A stretch of DNA of 52,959 nt from Bacteroidota bacterium. GTDB taxonomy: Bacteria > Bacteroidota > Bacteroidia > B-17B0 > Aurantibacillaceae. Made by a program: the position numbers and the translations under genes. The notes beneath the pieces are model-generated. The model searched no databases. It had not been told where the DNA came from and saw only the letters and a program-made list of their open reading frames with translations. Positions 1 through 7,220 of the stretch are shown here, in pieces. Within the stretch, counting starts at the first letter, position 1, and every line of letters begins with the position of its first letter. Location: contig JAHEYF010000024.1 in assembly GCA_023251755.1 (NCBI GenBank), forward strand, positions 1-52,959, written 5' to 3'.

Positions 1-598
1 TTAGTTTTCCCTGATCGCCGCGCATCCCAAACACCCCTTCGGTAATCACCAGTATACAACCACCGGTTTGTTCGGCTAATTTAGTGGCGCGTTGCAATTG
101 TTTTTCGCAATCTTCAATATCGTTGTGCTTAAATACAAAACGTTTACCCATGTGTAAGCGCACACCGTCTAAAATACAGGCGTGTGATTCCGCATCGTAC
201 ACAATTACATCGTGTCTGTCCACCAAACAATCGATGGCCGAAACCATGGCCTGGTAACCAAAATTACAAAGTATAGTATCCTGTTTATTTACAAAAGCAG
301 AAAGTTCGGCTTCCAATTGTTCGTGGTAATTCGAGTTCCCGCTCATCATACGGGCGCCCATGGGCAGGGCAAACCCAAATTCAGCAGCTGCATCGGCATC
401 GGCCTTGCGCACTTCAGGATGGTTGGCTAAACCGAGGTAATTGTTTAAACTCCAGTTCAGTCGTTTTTTTCCTCGGAAAACCATGTGAGGGGTAATATCG
501 CCTTCTAATTTCGGGAAAGTAAAATACCCATGCGATTCTTTTGCGTGCATTCCAATAGGCCCACGATTGGCCTTGATTTTCTCAAATAAATCTTTCAT
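1..598 (-). CDS. Serine palmitoyltransferase-like alpha-oxoamine synthase (5' part only)
   Basis: The first 199 codons are present; the gene continues beyond the window start. The protein belongs to the PLP-dependent alpha-oxoamine synthases, which condense an amino acid with an acyl-CoA. Visible motifs are NNYLGL (52-57), MGARMMSG (80-87) and DAESHACILDG (135-145, cofactor-binding region). The PLP-binding lysine lies in the missing part. The MGARMMSG stretch and overall sequence resemble the Bacteroidota serine palmitoyltransferase branch, which starts sphingolipid synthesis, more than BioF or glycine C-acetyltransferase. I chose the ATG at 598 because MKDLFEKIK is a typical start. A ceramidase-like gene at 19986-20772 fits a sphingolipid-making cell. 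The family is very likely; the exact substrate is inferred. Confidence 0.75.
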   Translation of the reverse strand, partial: MKDLFEKIKANRGPIGMHAKESHGYFTFPKLEGDITPHMVFRGKKRLNWSLNNYLGLANHPEVRKADADAAAEFGFALPMGARMMSGNSNYHEQLEAELSAFVNKQDTILCNFGYQAMVSAIDCLVDRHDVIVYDAESHACILDGVRLHMGKRFVFKHNDIEDCEKQLQRATKLAEQTGGCILVITEGVFGMRGDQGKL

Positions 599-671
599 AC
601 AATCTTATTACATTTAACAAACAACTCATAAAAACCCTAAAAAAAGAAAAGGACCTAATCGCAACCGCAAT

Positions 672-786
672 TAGCCTTTTGGCTTACTTAAGGAAAAGCC
701 ATAAGCTATAAAAATTAAGCCATAAAGGGTTTTATATAACCGAAATCCCTTTTGGGCTTTTGGCTTTTTACTTTTGGCTTCTTTTA
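672..786. repeat. 7-nt periodic inverted array (AAGCCAT family)
   Basis: Left arm 694-729 is built of 7-nt units such as AAAAGCC, ATAAGCT and TTAAGCC. Right arm about 746-785 has complementary units such as GGGCTTT, TGGCTTT and TGGCTTC. It lies between two divergent genes, so it is one of the few arrays not next to a stop codon. The same word family recurs at 5264-5378. Confidence 0.6.
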
Positions 787-855
787 ATAAGCTGCAAATT
801 TAATTCAATATCCTTAACAATACAATTCAGAATACTTCGTTTATCAACAGGCCCT

Positions 856-883
856 GTTTATTACTAATAAAATTGTATCTTTG
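856..883 (+). promoter_or_regulatory. Bacteroidota-type promoter of bamD
   Basis: TATCTTTG at 876-883 matches the Bacteroidota -7 consensus TAnnTTTG, with GTTTA about 16 nt upstream as a -33 element. The bamD ATG follows 8 nt later, so the leader would be very short. This is a sequence match only. Confidence 0.6.
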
Positions 884-891
884 CCCGTTTT

Positions 892-1695
892 ATGCGATTT
901 ATTGTCAAAACACTACTCTTTGTACTGGTAATTTCTGCCTTTTCATGCAGTAAATTCGATAAATTAGTGAAAAGCTCGGACTATGAGCTGAAATACAAAA
1001 AAGCCCTCGAATACTTTCACAAAGGCAATTACACCAATGCCCAGACCTTGCTGGAAGAGTTGATCCCCGTATTTAAAGGCACCGACAGGGCCGAAGAGGT
1101 TTATTATTATTACGCCTATTGCAGTTATTACCAAACCGATTACGGCCTGGCGGCTTATCATTTTAAAACATTTGCCCGTACATTTTCGCGAAGCAAACAC
1201 GCCGAAGAATGCTCTTTTTTAAATGCCTATTGTTATTACAAGAACTCTCCGGGTTATTCATTAGACCAGGCCGATACAAAAAACGCCATACAGGAAATGC
1301 AGCAGTTTATTAACGATTACAGCGACAGCTGGATGGTGGACAGCTGCAACCTTGTTATTGACGGCTTAAGGGCAAAATTAGAAAAAAAGACTTATGAAAT
1401 TTGTAAACAGTATTTTTTTATTGACGACTGGAAAGCCGCTATTGTAGAATGTTCTAATTTTTTGAAGGATTTTCCGGATTCCAAAAGCCAGGAAGAAGTG
1501 CATTTTATCATTATCAAATCCTATTACCTGCTGGCGATAAACAGTATTGAATCAAAAAAGCAGGAAAGATTGATAAAAGGTATGGAAACTTACTTAAAAT
1601 TCGTAGATTTGTACCCTCAAAGTATTTATTTGAAAGAAGCTGAAAAAATTTACAGCGAATTCCAAAATTTGAAAAACGATAAAATAAACAATTAA
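892..1695 (+). CDS. bamD: Outer membrane assembly lipoprotein BamD
   Basis: 267 residues. BamD is the lipoprotein partner of BamA in the complex that inserts beta-barrel proteins into the outer membrane. The start MRFIVKTLLFVLVISAFSC is a lipoprotein signal peptide with the lipidated cysteine at residue 19. The rest is TPR-like, with Tyr-rich helices (ALEYFHKGNY, YYYYAYCSYY, LLEELIPVF) repeated along the chain, as expected for the five TPRs of BamD. It heads a block with rpoZ (5 nt gap), coaBC and porD, an order I know from other Bacteroidota. A good promoter lies directly upstream. Confidence 0.9.
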   Translation: MRFIVKTLLFVLVISAFSCSKFDKLVKSSDYELKYKKALEYFHKGNYTNAQTLLEELIPVFKGTDRAEEVYYYYAYCSYYQTDYGLAAYHFKTFARTFSRSKHAEECSFLNAYCYYKNSPGYSLDQADTKNAIQEMQQFINDYSDSWMVDSCNLVIDGLRAKLEKKTYEICKQYFFIDDWKAAIVECSNFLKDFPDSKSQEEVHFIIIKSYYLLAINSIESKKQERLIKGMETYLKFVDLYPQSIYLKEAEKIYSEFQNLKNDKINN

Positions 1696-1700
1696 TAAAG

Positions 1701-2033
1701 ATGGATTTCAAAAAAACAAACGCCGAGCTGAGTACTGTAACACGCGACATTCGTCAGATTGACGGGCCAACCGACAATATTTACGAATCAGTTGCTATTA
1801 TAGCTAAAAGATCCAATCAGATCAGTATTGAAATAAAAGAAGAACTTCAGTCTAAACTACAGGAGTTTGCATCGCACAACGATAACTTAGAAGAGATTTT
1901 TGAAAACCGTGAACAAATAGAAATTTCTAAATTTTACGAAAAACTTCCTAAATCAACACTTATTGCTGTTCAGGAATTTTTAGAAGGTAAAATTTATTAC
2001 CGCAATCCGGCAAAAGAAAGCGGGACTAAATAA
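1701..2033 (+). CDS. rpoZ: RNA polymerase omega subunit (Bacteroidota type)
   Basis: 110 residues. The core TRDIRQIDGPTDNIYESVAIIAKRSNQI contains the conserved omega segment (NIYESV and AIIAKRSNQI), in which the subunit clamps the C-terminal part of RpoC. The family in this phylum is longer and more divergent than E. coli omega. It starts 5 nt after bamD and is followed by a clear intrinsic terminator, so bamD and rpoZ form one transcription unit. The identity rests on these motifs and on the conserved position between bamD and coaBC. Confidence 0.88.
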   Translation: MDFKKTNAELSTVTRDIRQIDGPTDNIYESVAIIAKRSNQISIEIKEELQSKLQEFASHNDNLEEIFENREQIEISKFYEKLPKSTLIAVQEFLEGKIYYRNPAKESGTK

Positions 2034-2057
2034 TTAAACTCCTTTTGATTATTAACT

Positions 2058-2095
2058 GGCAGTTGGCATTTATGCAAACTGCCTTTTTGTTTTTA
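2058..2095 (+). terminator. Intrinsic terminator after rpoZ
   Basis: Stem GGCAGTT (2058-2064) pairs with AACTGCC (2077-2083), followed by a T-rich tract to 2095. It separates bamD-rpoZ from coaBC, whose ATG follows at 2109. Confidence 0.8.
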
Positions 2096-2108
2096 TTACA
2101 AAGCAGGT

Positions 2109-3317
2109 ATGTTAAAAGGTAAAAAAATAGTCCTGGGTGTAACAGGCAGTATAGCTGCGTACAAAAGTGCAATCCTTGTACGCCTCCTCGTTAAAAAAGG
2201 GGCCGAAGTAAAAGTACTGATGACCCATGATGCCGAAAATTTTATTACGGCCAACACCCTTGCTGTTTTATCAAAAAATCCGGTTGAAAAAGATTTTTTT
2301 GATGCGGATAAAAACTGGAACAACCATGTAAAATTGGGCTTGTGGGCCGATGCCCTGCTGATAGCCCCTGCTACAGCCAATACCCTTGCTAAAATGGCCA
2401 ATGGCCTTTGCGATAATTTATTATTAGCCTGTTACCTGTCTGCCCGCTGCAAAACCTACCTTGCCCCGGCCATGGACCTGGACATGTACAAACACCCGGC
2501 TACCCTCAACAACCTCCGTATCCTTCAATCCTTTGGCAATAGTGTGATTGCTGCCGAAGAGGGCGAATTGGCCAGCGGTTTACACGGGGAAGGAAGAATG
2601 GCCGAACCGGAAACAATTGTTGAATTTCTTGAAAACGAATTTTCAAATCAACCGGCACCAAAAGCTTTTCATAAAAAAAAAGTGCTCATTAGTGCCGGGC
2701 CCACTTACGAAGCCATTGACCCGGTAAGGTTTATCGGCAACCGTTCTTCCGGTAAAATGGGCATTGCCTTAGCTGAAGCCTTTGCGCAACAGGGGGCTGA
2801 AGTTACCTTGGTGCTTGGGCCAACACATTTAAAACCTCAAGACCAAAATATCAACTGCATGGCTGTTGAATCGGCAGCCGAAATGCGAAAGGCCTGCCTG
2901 GAGTTTTTTCCGGCCAGTGATATTGTTGTTATGGCGGCTGCTGTGGCCGATTACAGGCCGGAAACCATTGCCCCGGAAAAAATAAAAAAAACAGAAGACC
3001 AGTTTCAACTCAGCTTAGTGAAGAACAAGGATATTTTATTTGAACTGGGCACTCAGAAAAAACAGCAATGCCTGATTGGTTTTGCCCTTGAAAGTACAAA
3101 CCTGATAGAATACGCCAGTCAAAAATTACAAAAAAAGAACCTGGATTTTATAATTGCCAATCCCGCAACAGAAGCCGGGGCCGGATTTGGAAGCGATACC
3201 AACAGAATAAGTATTGTTGACCGGCACAATAAAATAACTAATTTTGAGTTAAAGCAAAAAAACGAACTTGCTGTTGATATTGTTAATTTTACAAAGGATT
3301 ATTTAGGCTTAAAATAG
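2109..3317 (+). CDS. coaBC: Bifunctional phosphopantothenoylcysteine decarboxylase / phosphopantothenate-cysteine ligase
   Basis: 402 residues. It catalyses two steps of coenzyme A synthesis: ligation of cysteine to 4'-phosphopantothenate (CoaB half) and FMN-dependent decarboxylation (CoaC half). The N-terminal flavoprotein half begins GVTGSIAAYKS and has APAMDLDMYKHPAT, the region of the conserved PXMNXXMW motif. The CoaB half begins VLISAGPTYEAIDPVRFIGNRSSGKMG, a hallmark of the family, and includes the KIKK region. The length is normal. The stop codon TAG at 3315-3317 lies inside the first words of the octamer repeat that fills the next spacer. A terminator 14 nt upstream suggests its own promoter or read-through. 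Confidence 0.95.
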   Translation: MLKGKKIVLGVTGSIAAYKSAILVRLLVKKGAEVKVLMTHDAENFITANTLAVLSKNPVEKDFFDADKNWNNHVKLGLWADALLIAPATANTLAKMANGLCDNLLLACYLSARCKTYLAPAMDLDMYKHPATLNNLRILQSFGNSVIAAEEGELASGLHGEGRMAEPETIVEFLENEFSNQPAPKAFHKKKVLISAGPTYEAIDPVRFIGNRSSGKMGIALAEAFAQQGAEVTLVLGPTHLKPQDQNINCMAVESAAEMRKACLEFFPASDIVVMAAAVADYRPETIAPEKIKKTEDQFQLSLVKNKDILFELGTQKKQQCLIGFALESTNLIEYASQKLQKKNLDFIIANPATEAGAGFGSDTNRISIVDRHNKITNFELKQKNELAVDIVNFTKDYLGLK

Positions 3318-3422
3318 TTTATTTGTGCTCTCGTTTATTTGTTCATTTGTTAGGAGTAAGGTCTAAACGGGTAAACAAAAGAACGAATAAACTAGTAAAC
3401 GAATAAACTAAAGAACGAATAC
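3315..3422. repeat. 8-nt periodic inverted array (GTTTATTC family), after coaBC
   Basis: The left arm reads in 8-nt units such as GTTTATTT, GTTTATTT and GTTCATTT. The right arm has AACGAATA, AACTAGTA, AACGAATA, AACTAAAG and AACGAATA, the complementary word. The array begins at the coaBC stop codon and runs to 3 nt before the porD ATG, filling the whole spacer. Confidence 0.85.
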
Positions 3423-3423
3423 C

Positions 3424-4341
3424 ATGAAATACCTTAAACATATACCCATCTTTATTTTTTGTTTGTTAATGATTCCGGTACGCGCACAGGAACTCAATTG
3501 CCAGGTGCAGGTGTTATCGCAACAGGTACAGGGAACCGACGCCAAACGTATATTCGACAATATGCAAAAACAGGTGTTTGAGTTTATGAACAACCGTAAA
3601 TGGACAAACGATGTCTTTTCAATGAATGAACGCATTGAATGCACCATCCTCATTAATGTGACCGAAAAAGTTTCTACTTCCGAGTTCAAGGCCACTATCC
3701 AGGTGCAAAGCCGCAGGCCCATTTTTAAATCTTCTTATGGTTCGCCTTTATTCAATTACAACGATCAGAATTTTCAGTTTACCTATGTGGAGTTCCAGCC
3801 TTTTGATTTTAATGTGAATACCTATAGCTCCAACATCACTTCGGTGCTGGCATACTATGCTTATGTGATACTGGCACTCGATTACGATTCCTTTTCGAAT
3901 TTAGGGGGTACCGAATACTGGCAAAAAGCCCAGCAAATAGTTACCAATGCCCAAAACGGATCGGATGCAGGTACCGGCTGGAAATCGTTTGAAAGCAATA
4001 AAAACCGGTACTGGCTGACTGAAAACATCTTAAACCCTGTATTTGCCCCCATCCGCGAAACCTATTACAATTACCACCGCAAGGGCTTAGACATCATGGT
4101 GGATAAACCGGACGACGGAAGAGCCCTTGTACTTGAAGCCGTGAATAAATTAAAGGAACTGCACAAAAACCGCCCGAGTTCGTACAATATGCAGCTTTTT
4201 TTTAATGCCAAAGGCGATGAAATTATTAATGTTTTTTCACAGGGAAGCCAGCAGGAAAAACAAACCGTTACCGAAACCCTCAACCTTATTGATGCAGCCA
4301 ATAGCAACAAGTATTCAAAAATTCTGACCCCTCCCAATTAA
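3424..4341 (+). CDS. porD: T9SS protein PorD (DUF4835 family)
   Basis: 305 residues with an N-terminal signal peptide (MKYLKHIPIFIFCLLMIPVRAQ, cleavage after the ARA region). The mature part has features of the DUF4835 family: ELNCQVQVLSQQVQGTDAKRIF near the start, FNYNDQNFQF, and a Tyr-rich central segment (YYAYVILALDYDSF). PorD is one of the proteins required for type IX secretion in Porphyromonas. The gene follows coaBC as in many Bacteroidota. recN, often next in line, is absent here. Three likely T9SS clients lie in this window. The family call is firm; the precise molecular role of PorD is not visible from sequence. Confidence 0.85.
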   Translation: MKYLKHIPIFIFCLLMIPVRAQELNCQVQVLSQQVQGTDAKRIFDNMQKQVFEFMNNRKWTNDVFSMNERIECTILINVTEKVSTSEFKATIQVQSRRPIFKSSYGSPLFNYNDQNFQFTYVEFQPFDFNVNTYSSNITSVLAYYAYVILALDYDSFSNLGGTEYWQKAQQIVTNAQNGSDAGTGWKSFESNKNRYWLTENILNPVFAPIRETYYNYHRKGLDIMVDKPDDGRALVLEAVNKLKELHKNRPSSYNMQLFFNAKGDEIINVFSQGSQQEKQTVTETLNLIDAANSNKYSKILTPPN

Positions 4342-4418
4342 GAAGGTTTTCCTAAAAACTGATTAAAATCAGTTGTGCTACTTATTTAATTGCAGGAAAT
4401 AAGCCCGTATAAATTATG

Positions 4419-4444
4419 TTGTTCAATAAAAAAATATATATTTG
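4419..4444 (+). promoter_or_regulatory. Possible promoter of the Lys/Glu/His-rich secreted peptide gene
   Basis: TATATTTG at 4437-4444 fits TAnnTTTG, with a TTG at 4419-4421 as a weak -33 element at slightly short spacing. The likely ATG is at 4521. Confidence 0.4.
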
Positions 4445-4520
4445 TTCGTGTAATGAATGGGTTACATCAAAACTAATATTCATGTTGTTTCCATTAACAA
4501 CTCCCTCAAAAAATGAAAAA

Positions 4521-4742
4521 ATGAAAAAAATTTTCTTATCTGCAGCAGCATTATTAATGATTGCTTCGTTAACTGTGAATGCTCAACAACAAGAACCAAA
4601 AAAAGAAGCTAAAAAAGAAGAAAAGAAAGAAGTTAAAAAAGAAGAGCACAAAGCTGAACACAAGGCTGAGAACAAAGGTGAACACAAAGGCGAGCAAAAA
4701 GGTGAGCACAAAGGTGAGCACAAAGATCAACCTAAAAAATAA
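4521..4742 (+). CDS. Small secreted Lys/Glu/His-repeat protein
   Basis: 73 residues. The first 21 residues (MKKIFLSAAALLMIASLTVNA) are a clear signal peptide, so I use the ATG at 4521 rather than an in-frame ATG at 4416 that would bury it. The mature part of about 52 residues is almost only K, E, H, Q, A and G. It has four-residue units such as EEHK, AEHK, AENK, GEHK, GEQK, GEHK and GEHK, mirrored at DNA level by 12-nt tandem units. Regular histidines could bind metal, but that is inference. It has its own promoter-like motif and a strong terminator. I do not recognise a family. Confidence 0.7.
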   Translation: MKKIFLSAAALLMIASLTVNAQQQEPKKEAKKEEKKEVKKEEHKAEHKAENKGEHKGEQKGEHKGEHKDQPKK

Positions 4743-4763
4743 TAAATTCCTTATTATACAGAA

Positions 4764-4790
4764 AAGCCGGTGCATGCCGGCTTTTTTTTT
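4764..4790 (+). terminator. Intrinsic terminator after the small secreted protein
   Basis: Stem AAGCCGG (4764-4770), loop TGCATG, stem CCGGCTT (4777-4783), then an unbroken run of T to 4790. Confidence 0.88.
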
Positions 4791-4805
4791 GTTGTAGCCG
4801 CTCAG

Positions 4806-4838
4806 AACGAATAAACTATTAAACTAAAAAACGAATAA
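4806..4838. repeat. Single-arm 8-nt array (GTTTATTC family)
   Basis: Units AACGAATA, AACTATTA, AACTAAAA and AACGAATA stand just before the kinase start codon. Only the right arm of the family is present, without a matching left arm; a normal terminator sits upstream instead. Confidence 0.7.
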
Positions 4839-4841
4839 AAA

Positions 4842-5249
4842 ATGCCTTCCTTAATTCTTCTCCGTGGACTGCCCGGCAGTGGGAAATCTACCTTAGCACG
4901 GGTATTGAGCGAAAACAACAAATACCCGGTATTGTCAATCGACAGCTACTTTACCAATGCACAAAGCGGAGAATACCAGTTTAAATTTGATGAAAATTAC
5001 CTCGCCTATCAGCAATGCGAAGAACAAACAAAAGCCAGTATGCTAAAGGCCTGCGAAAAAATTTTTGTCGACAATACCTTTACCCTCGAATGGGAATTGG
5101 AGCCTTATTTTAAATTAGCCGCTGAGTTTGATTACAGCCTTTTTGTTGTTACTGTTGAGAATTACCACGGGCAACACAATATACACGGCGTTAGCGAAGA
5201 ACAACTACTAAAAATGGCCGCTAAATACAAAGTGAAACTCATCCCTTAG
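4842..5249 (+). CDS. Small P-loop kinase (predicted ATPase/zeta-like kinase)
   Basis: 135 residues. The Walker A motif GLPGSGKST is at residues 9-17. It is followed by LSIDSYFTN (Asp in the position of the catalytic or Mg-binding Asp of nucleoside-kinase-like P-loop proteins) and by FVDNTFT. This pattern is typical of the small AAA/NEDD4BP2-like kinases that phosphorylate unknown small substrates or RNA ends. The C-terminal HGVSEEQLLKMAAKYK is helical. No partner antitoxin is nearby, so a toxin role is not supported. The substrate is unknown. Confidence 0.7.
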   Translation: MPSLILLRGLPGSGKSTLARVLSENNKYPVLSIDSYFTNAQSGEYQFKFDENYLAYQQCEEQTKASMLKACEKIFVDNTFTLEWELEPYFKLAAEFDYSLFVVTVENYHGQHNIHGVSEEQLLKMAAKYKVKLIP

Positions 5250-5868
5250 TTTTACTTCTTCTCCTATAAGAAATAAGCCATAAAACGATCATGGTTGAAC
5301 TAATTCGTAAAACTCACCTTCACCCATTTATTACTTATGACTTATTCCTTATGGCTTCTATCAACCCTTAAGGCTTATCCTGAAATTTAATTTACAGACT
5401 TATTCACCCAATTTTCCTACCACCTGAAACACTCCCAAAATTTCCCGGTTAATAGCCGTTTTTTAAGGCTGATTTTCCCTCCATTTTAAAATGGCTTATG
5501 AACATTTTTATTAAATAGTTCTCTTTTTCATTTTTCAGGCTCTAAAATTAATATGAACCTTCTGTAAACTGAAGTGTTAGTTCATTAAACAATGACTATT
5601 AAAGACATACACTGCCCATCCAATTCTGTATAGTCAATAAATACAGGATATACAGAGTATTAACAAGTTTCAAACAATTAACAATCAAATGTTAATTACT
5701 TATTAATTTACTGTTTAAAACTATTTAAGCTGTGTAGTAATTTTATATAAACAAAAAGGCTTTGTTATGAGAACAGGCCCGGAAATAACAAAGCAGCTAA
5801 ACAACCGGGTTGTCATTTGGTACTTAATGGGAAAAAGCAAACAGGTTAAACAATTAAAACAAAACAAC
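5250..5868. other. 619-nt spacer before the secreted protein gene
   Basis: No convincing gene. The first part holds a 7-nt periodic array (5264-5378). The remainder is AT-rich with runs related to AATTAACAA and TTAATT between about 5640 and 5720, and a short palindrome AACAAA...TTTGTT at 5751-5767. I see no TAnnTTTG promoter match close to the downstream ATG. A long leader or a small RNA would be possible, but nothing shows it. Confidence 0.4.
5264..5378. repeat. 7-nt periodic inverted array (TTATGGC family), after the kinase gene
   Basis: Left arm about 5265-5290 has TATAAGA, AATAAGC and CATAAAA. Right arm 5328-5362 has TTATTAC, TTATGAC, TTATTCC and TTATGGC. The array begins about 15 nt after the kinase stop codon and shares words with the array at 672-786. 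Confidence 0.7.
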
Positions 5869-6480
5869 ATGAAAAAAACGCTCCATTCATTTCTGCTGCT
5901 ATTGCTAATAGTGTTCAGAAGCGCCAACCTGATGTACGGAAACGACAACAAAGGCGAAAAAATCGTTTCTACTTTCGAATTAAAATCTTTGTCGGTTTCA
6001 AAAGCGGGTATGCTTTGCTGGACTTCTATGAATGAAAGGGGGACACTTAATTTTATTGTTGAACAGTTTATATACAACAAATGGGTAAAGGTGGGTGAAA
6101 TATCAGGCATAGGTACCCCCAACAACAATTCCTACTCGGTGCCTGTTGCTTTGTGTTATGGAGAGAATAAATTCAGGATAGGTCAAAAAAATTACGATAA
6201 AACAACCCGCTTTTCAACACCGGTTTCTTATTTCTCAACCAAAGAGAGCATCTATTTAAAAGTTGAAGGCCGCAACCAGACACTTTCTTTTTCGGGTACT
6301 ACCTATTACATGATATACGATATGTATGGCATAGCCATAAAACAGGGCTACGGGAATTCGCTTGATATTTCGGGTTTTACCAAAGGAAGGTATTTCGTTA
6401 TTTTCGATAACAAGGCGGTAAAGTTTGAGAAGAAAAGGGTTTTATTTAAAAATACACCTTTTTCAATTGTAATACCGTGA
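5869..6480 (+). CDS. Secreted protein with a T9SS-type C-terminal domain
   Basis: 203 residues from the ATG at 5869, chosen because it begins a signal peptide (MKKTLHSFLLLLLIVFRSANLMYG). In-frame ATGs further upstream would add a charged, unlikely leader. The middle is beta-rich with no family I recognise (SKAGMLCWTSMNERG, a fibronectin-like look). The last 60 residues (YMIYDMYGIAIKQGYG, LDISGFTKGRYFVIFD) follow the usual T9SS type A sorting pattern of a turn, D/N-x-x-G, and a G-x-Y-x-V strand, and end after a basic KFEKKRVLF stretch. Export by T9SS is inferred. A good terminator follows. Confidence 0.6.
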   Translation: MKKTLHSFLLLLLIVFRSANLMYGNDNKGEKIVSTFELKSLSVSKAGMLCWTSMNERGTLNFIVEQFIYNKWVKVGEISGIGTPNNNSYSVPVALCYGENKFRIGQKNYDKTTRFSTPVSYFSTKESIYLKVEGRNQTLSFSGTTYYMIYDMYGIAIKQGYGNSLDISGFTKGRYFVIFDNKAVKFEKKRVLFKNTPFSIVIP

Positions 6481-6509
6481 AGGATTTAAGGTGAGGGTTT
6501 GAAGTTACA

Positions 6510-6535
6510 GGGGAGCGTATTGTTCCCCTTTTTTT
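6510..6535 (+). terminator. Intrinsic terminator after the secreted protein gene
   Basis: Stem GGGGA (6510-6514) pairs with TCCCC (6524-6528), followed by seven T. Confidence 0.75.
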
Positions 6536-6574
6536 ATTGCAAAAAAAATTAAACAATGGCCACGAATGGTTCTT

Positions 6575-6668
6575 GGTTAGTTAATAGCGAATAGTAGTTT
6601 ATCTTCCTGTTAACTATTCACTATTAACTATTAACTAATTCCTGTTAACTAATCGCTATTCGCTAAAA
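6575..6668. repeat. 7-nt periodic inverted array (TTAACTA family)
   Basis: Left arm 6575-6598 has TTAGTTA, ATAGCGA and ATAGTAG. Right arm has TTAACTA, TTCACTA, TTAACTA, TTAACTA, then TTAACTA, ATCGCTA and TTCGCTA. On the minus strand it starts about 4 nt after the stop codon of the 121-residue protein. The same words recur at 15043-15066 and 50665-50694. Confidence 0.8.
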
Positions 6669-6671
6669 GGT

Positions 6672-7037
6672 TTAGTCTTTGAATTTTGAATCCTGAACTT
6701 TGAATTTATTCTTAAACACATTTTTCCTGTCTGCATTTTTGGGTTCTTCTTTACTTTCTGTAGCAGGTGTAAAACGGTTCAATACCTTGCTCATTGCACT
6801 TAATTCTTTTTCGAGAATACTCAGCTCATCCAAAAAGCGATTAAGTATGGGATCATTAAAATCCAACTCTTCCGATAATTGAATAATCTTTTCGCGTTGC
6901 TCATCGAGCTTTTCAAGCAGGGCTATCTTTTCCTTTTTCAGGAAATCATTGGCCTTGTTTATTTCATGAAACAGGTCCTGATTTTCAACTGAATTTTTTT
7001 CATGATCCAGTATCTGTTGATAATATGCTGCATTCAT
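6672..7037 (-). CDS. Small coiled-coil protein of unknown function
   Basis: 121 residues, no family recognised. Residues about 20-90 are predicted coiled coil: leucine/isoleucine heptads with many charged residues (KANDFLKKEKIALLEKLDEQREKI). There is no signal peptide or membrane segment, so it is likely cytoplasmic. The last 11 residues (KFKVQDSKFKD) are encoded by 7-nt tandem words related to ATTCAAA, so the C-terminus appears to be made of repeat DNA. It lies downstream of the TlpA-like gene, separated by an octamer array. Confidence 0.6.
   Translation of the reverse strand: MNAAYYQQILDHEKNSVENQDLFHEINKANDFLKKEKIALLEKLDEQREKIIQLSEELDFNDPILNRFLDELSILEKELSAMSKVLNRFTPATESKEEPKNADRKNVFKNKFKVQDSKFKD
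6676..6711. repeat. 7-nt periodic words inside a gene end (CTTTGAA family)
   Basis: On the plus strand the units read CTTTGAA, TTTTGAA, TCCTGAA, CTTTGAA and TTTATTC. They encode, on the minus strand, the last residues of the 121-residue protein. It is a single arm, adjoining the inverted array at 6575-6668. Confidence 0.65.
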
Positions 7038-7130
7038 AGCTTAATAGTTTACATTAAAAATAGAACTAAGCCCGGCAATTCTTACATCAATAAAGATTAG
7101 ATTTCAACAATGGGTTTTTAATATCGTCTT

Positions 7131-7220
7131 TTATAGTTCTTTCGTTCAATAGTTTATTCGTTCATTCGTTGGACTAACGGATAAACGAGTAAACGAATAA
7201 ACTATTAAACGGGTAAACTA
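7131..7220. repeat. 8-nt periodic inverted array (GTTTATTC family), after the TlpA-like gene
   Basis: Read on the minus strand from the stop codon: GTTTACCC, GTTTAATA, GTTTATTC, GTTTACTC, GTTTATCC, GTTAGTCC, then AACGAATG, AACGAATA, AACTATTG, AACGAAAG and AACTATAA. The 8-nt phase is unbroken through both arms. The stop codon TAG (7220-7218) is part of the first word. Confidence 0.9.

Noticed and set aside
4416..4520. N-terminal extension of the Lys/Glu/His-rich protein
   Set aside because: It overlaps the -7 promoter element and would bury the signal peptide.
4579..4797. Lysine-rich frame overlapping the small secreted protein
   Set aside because: Frame-shifted reading of the same low-complexity repeat; runs into the terminator.
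5767..5868. N-terminal extension of the 203-residue secreted protein
   Set aside because: The ATG at 5869 begins a clear signal peptide; the extension is charged and unlikely.
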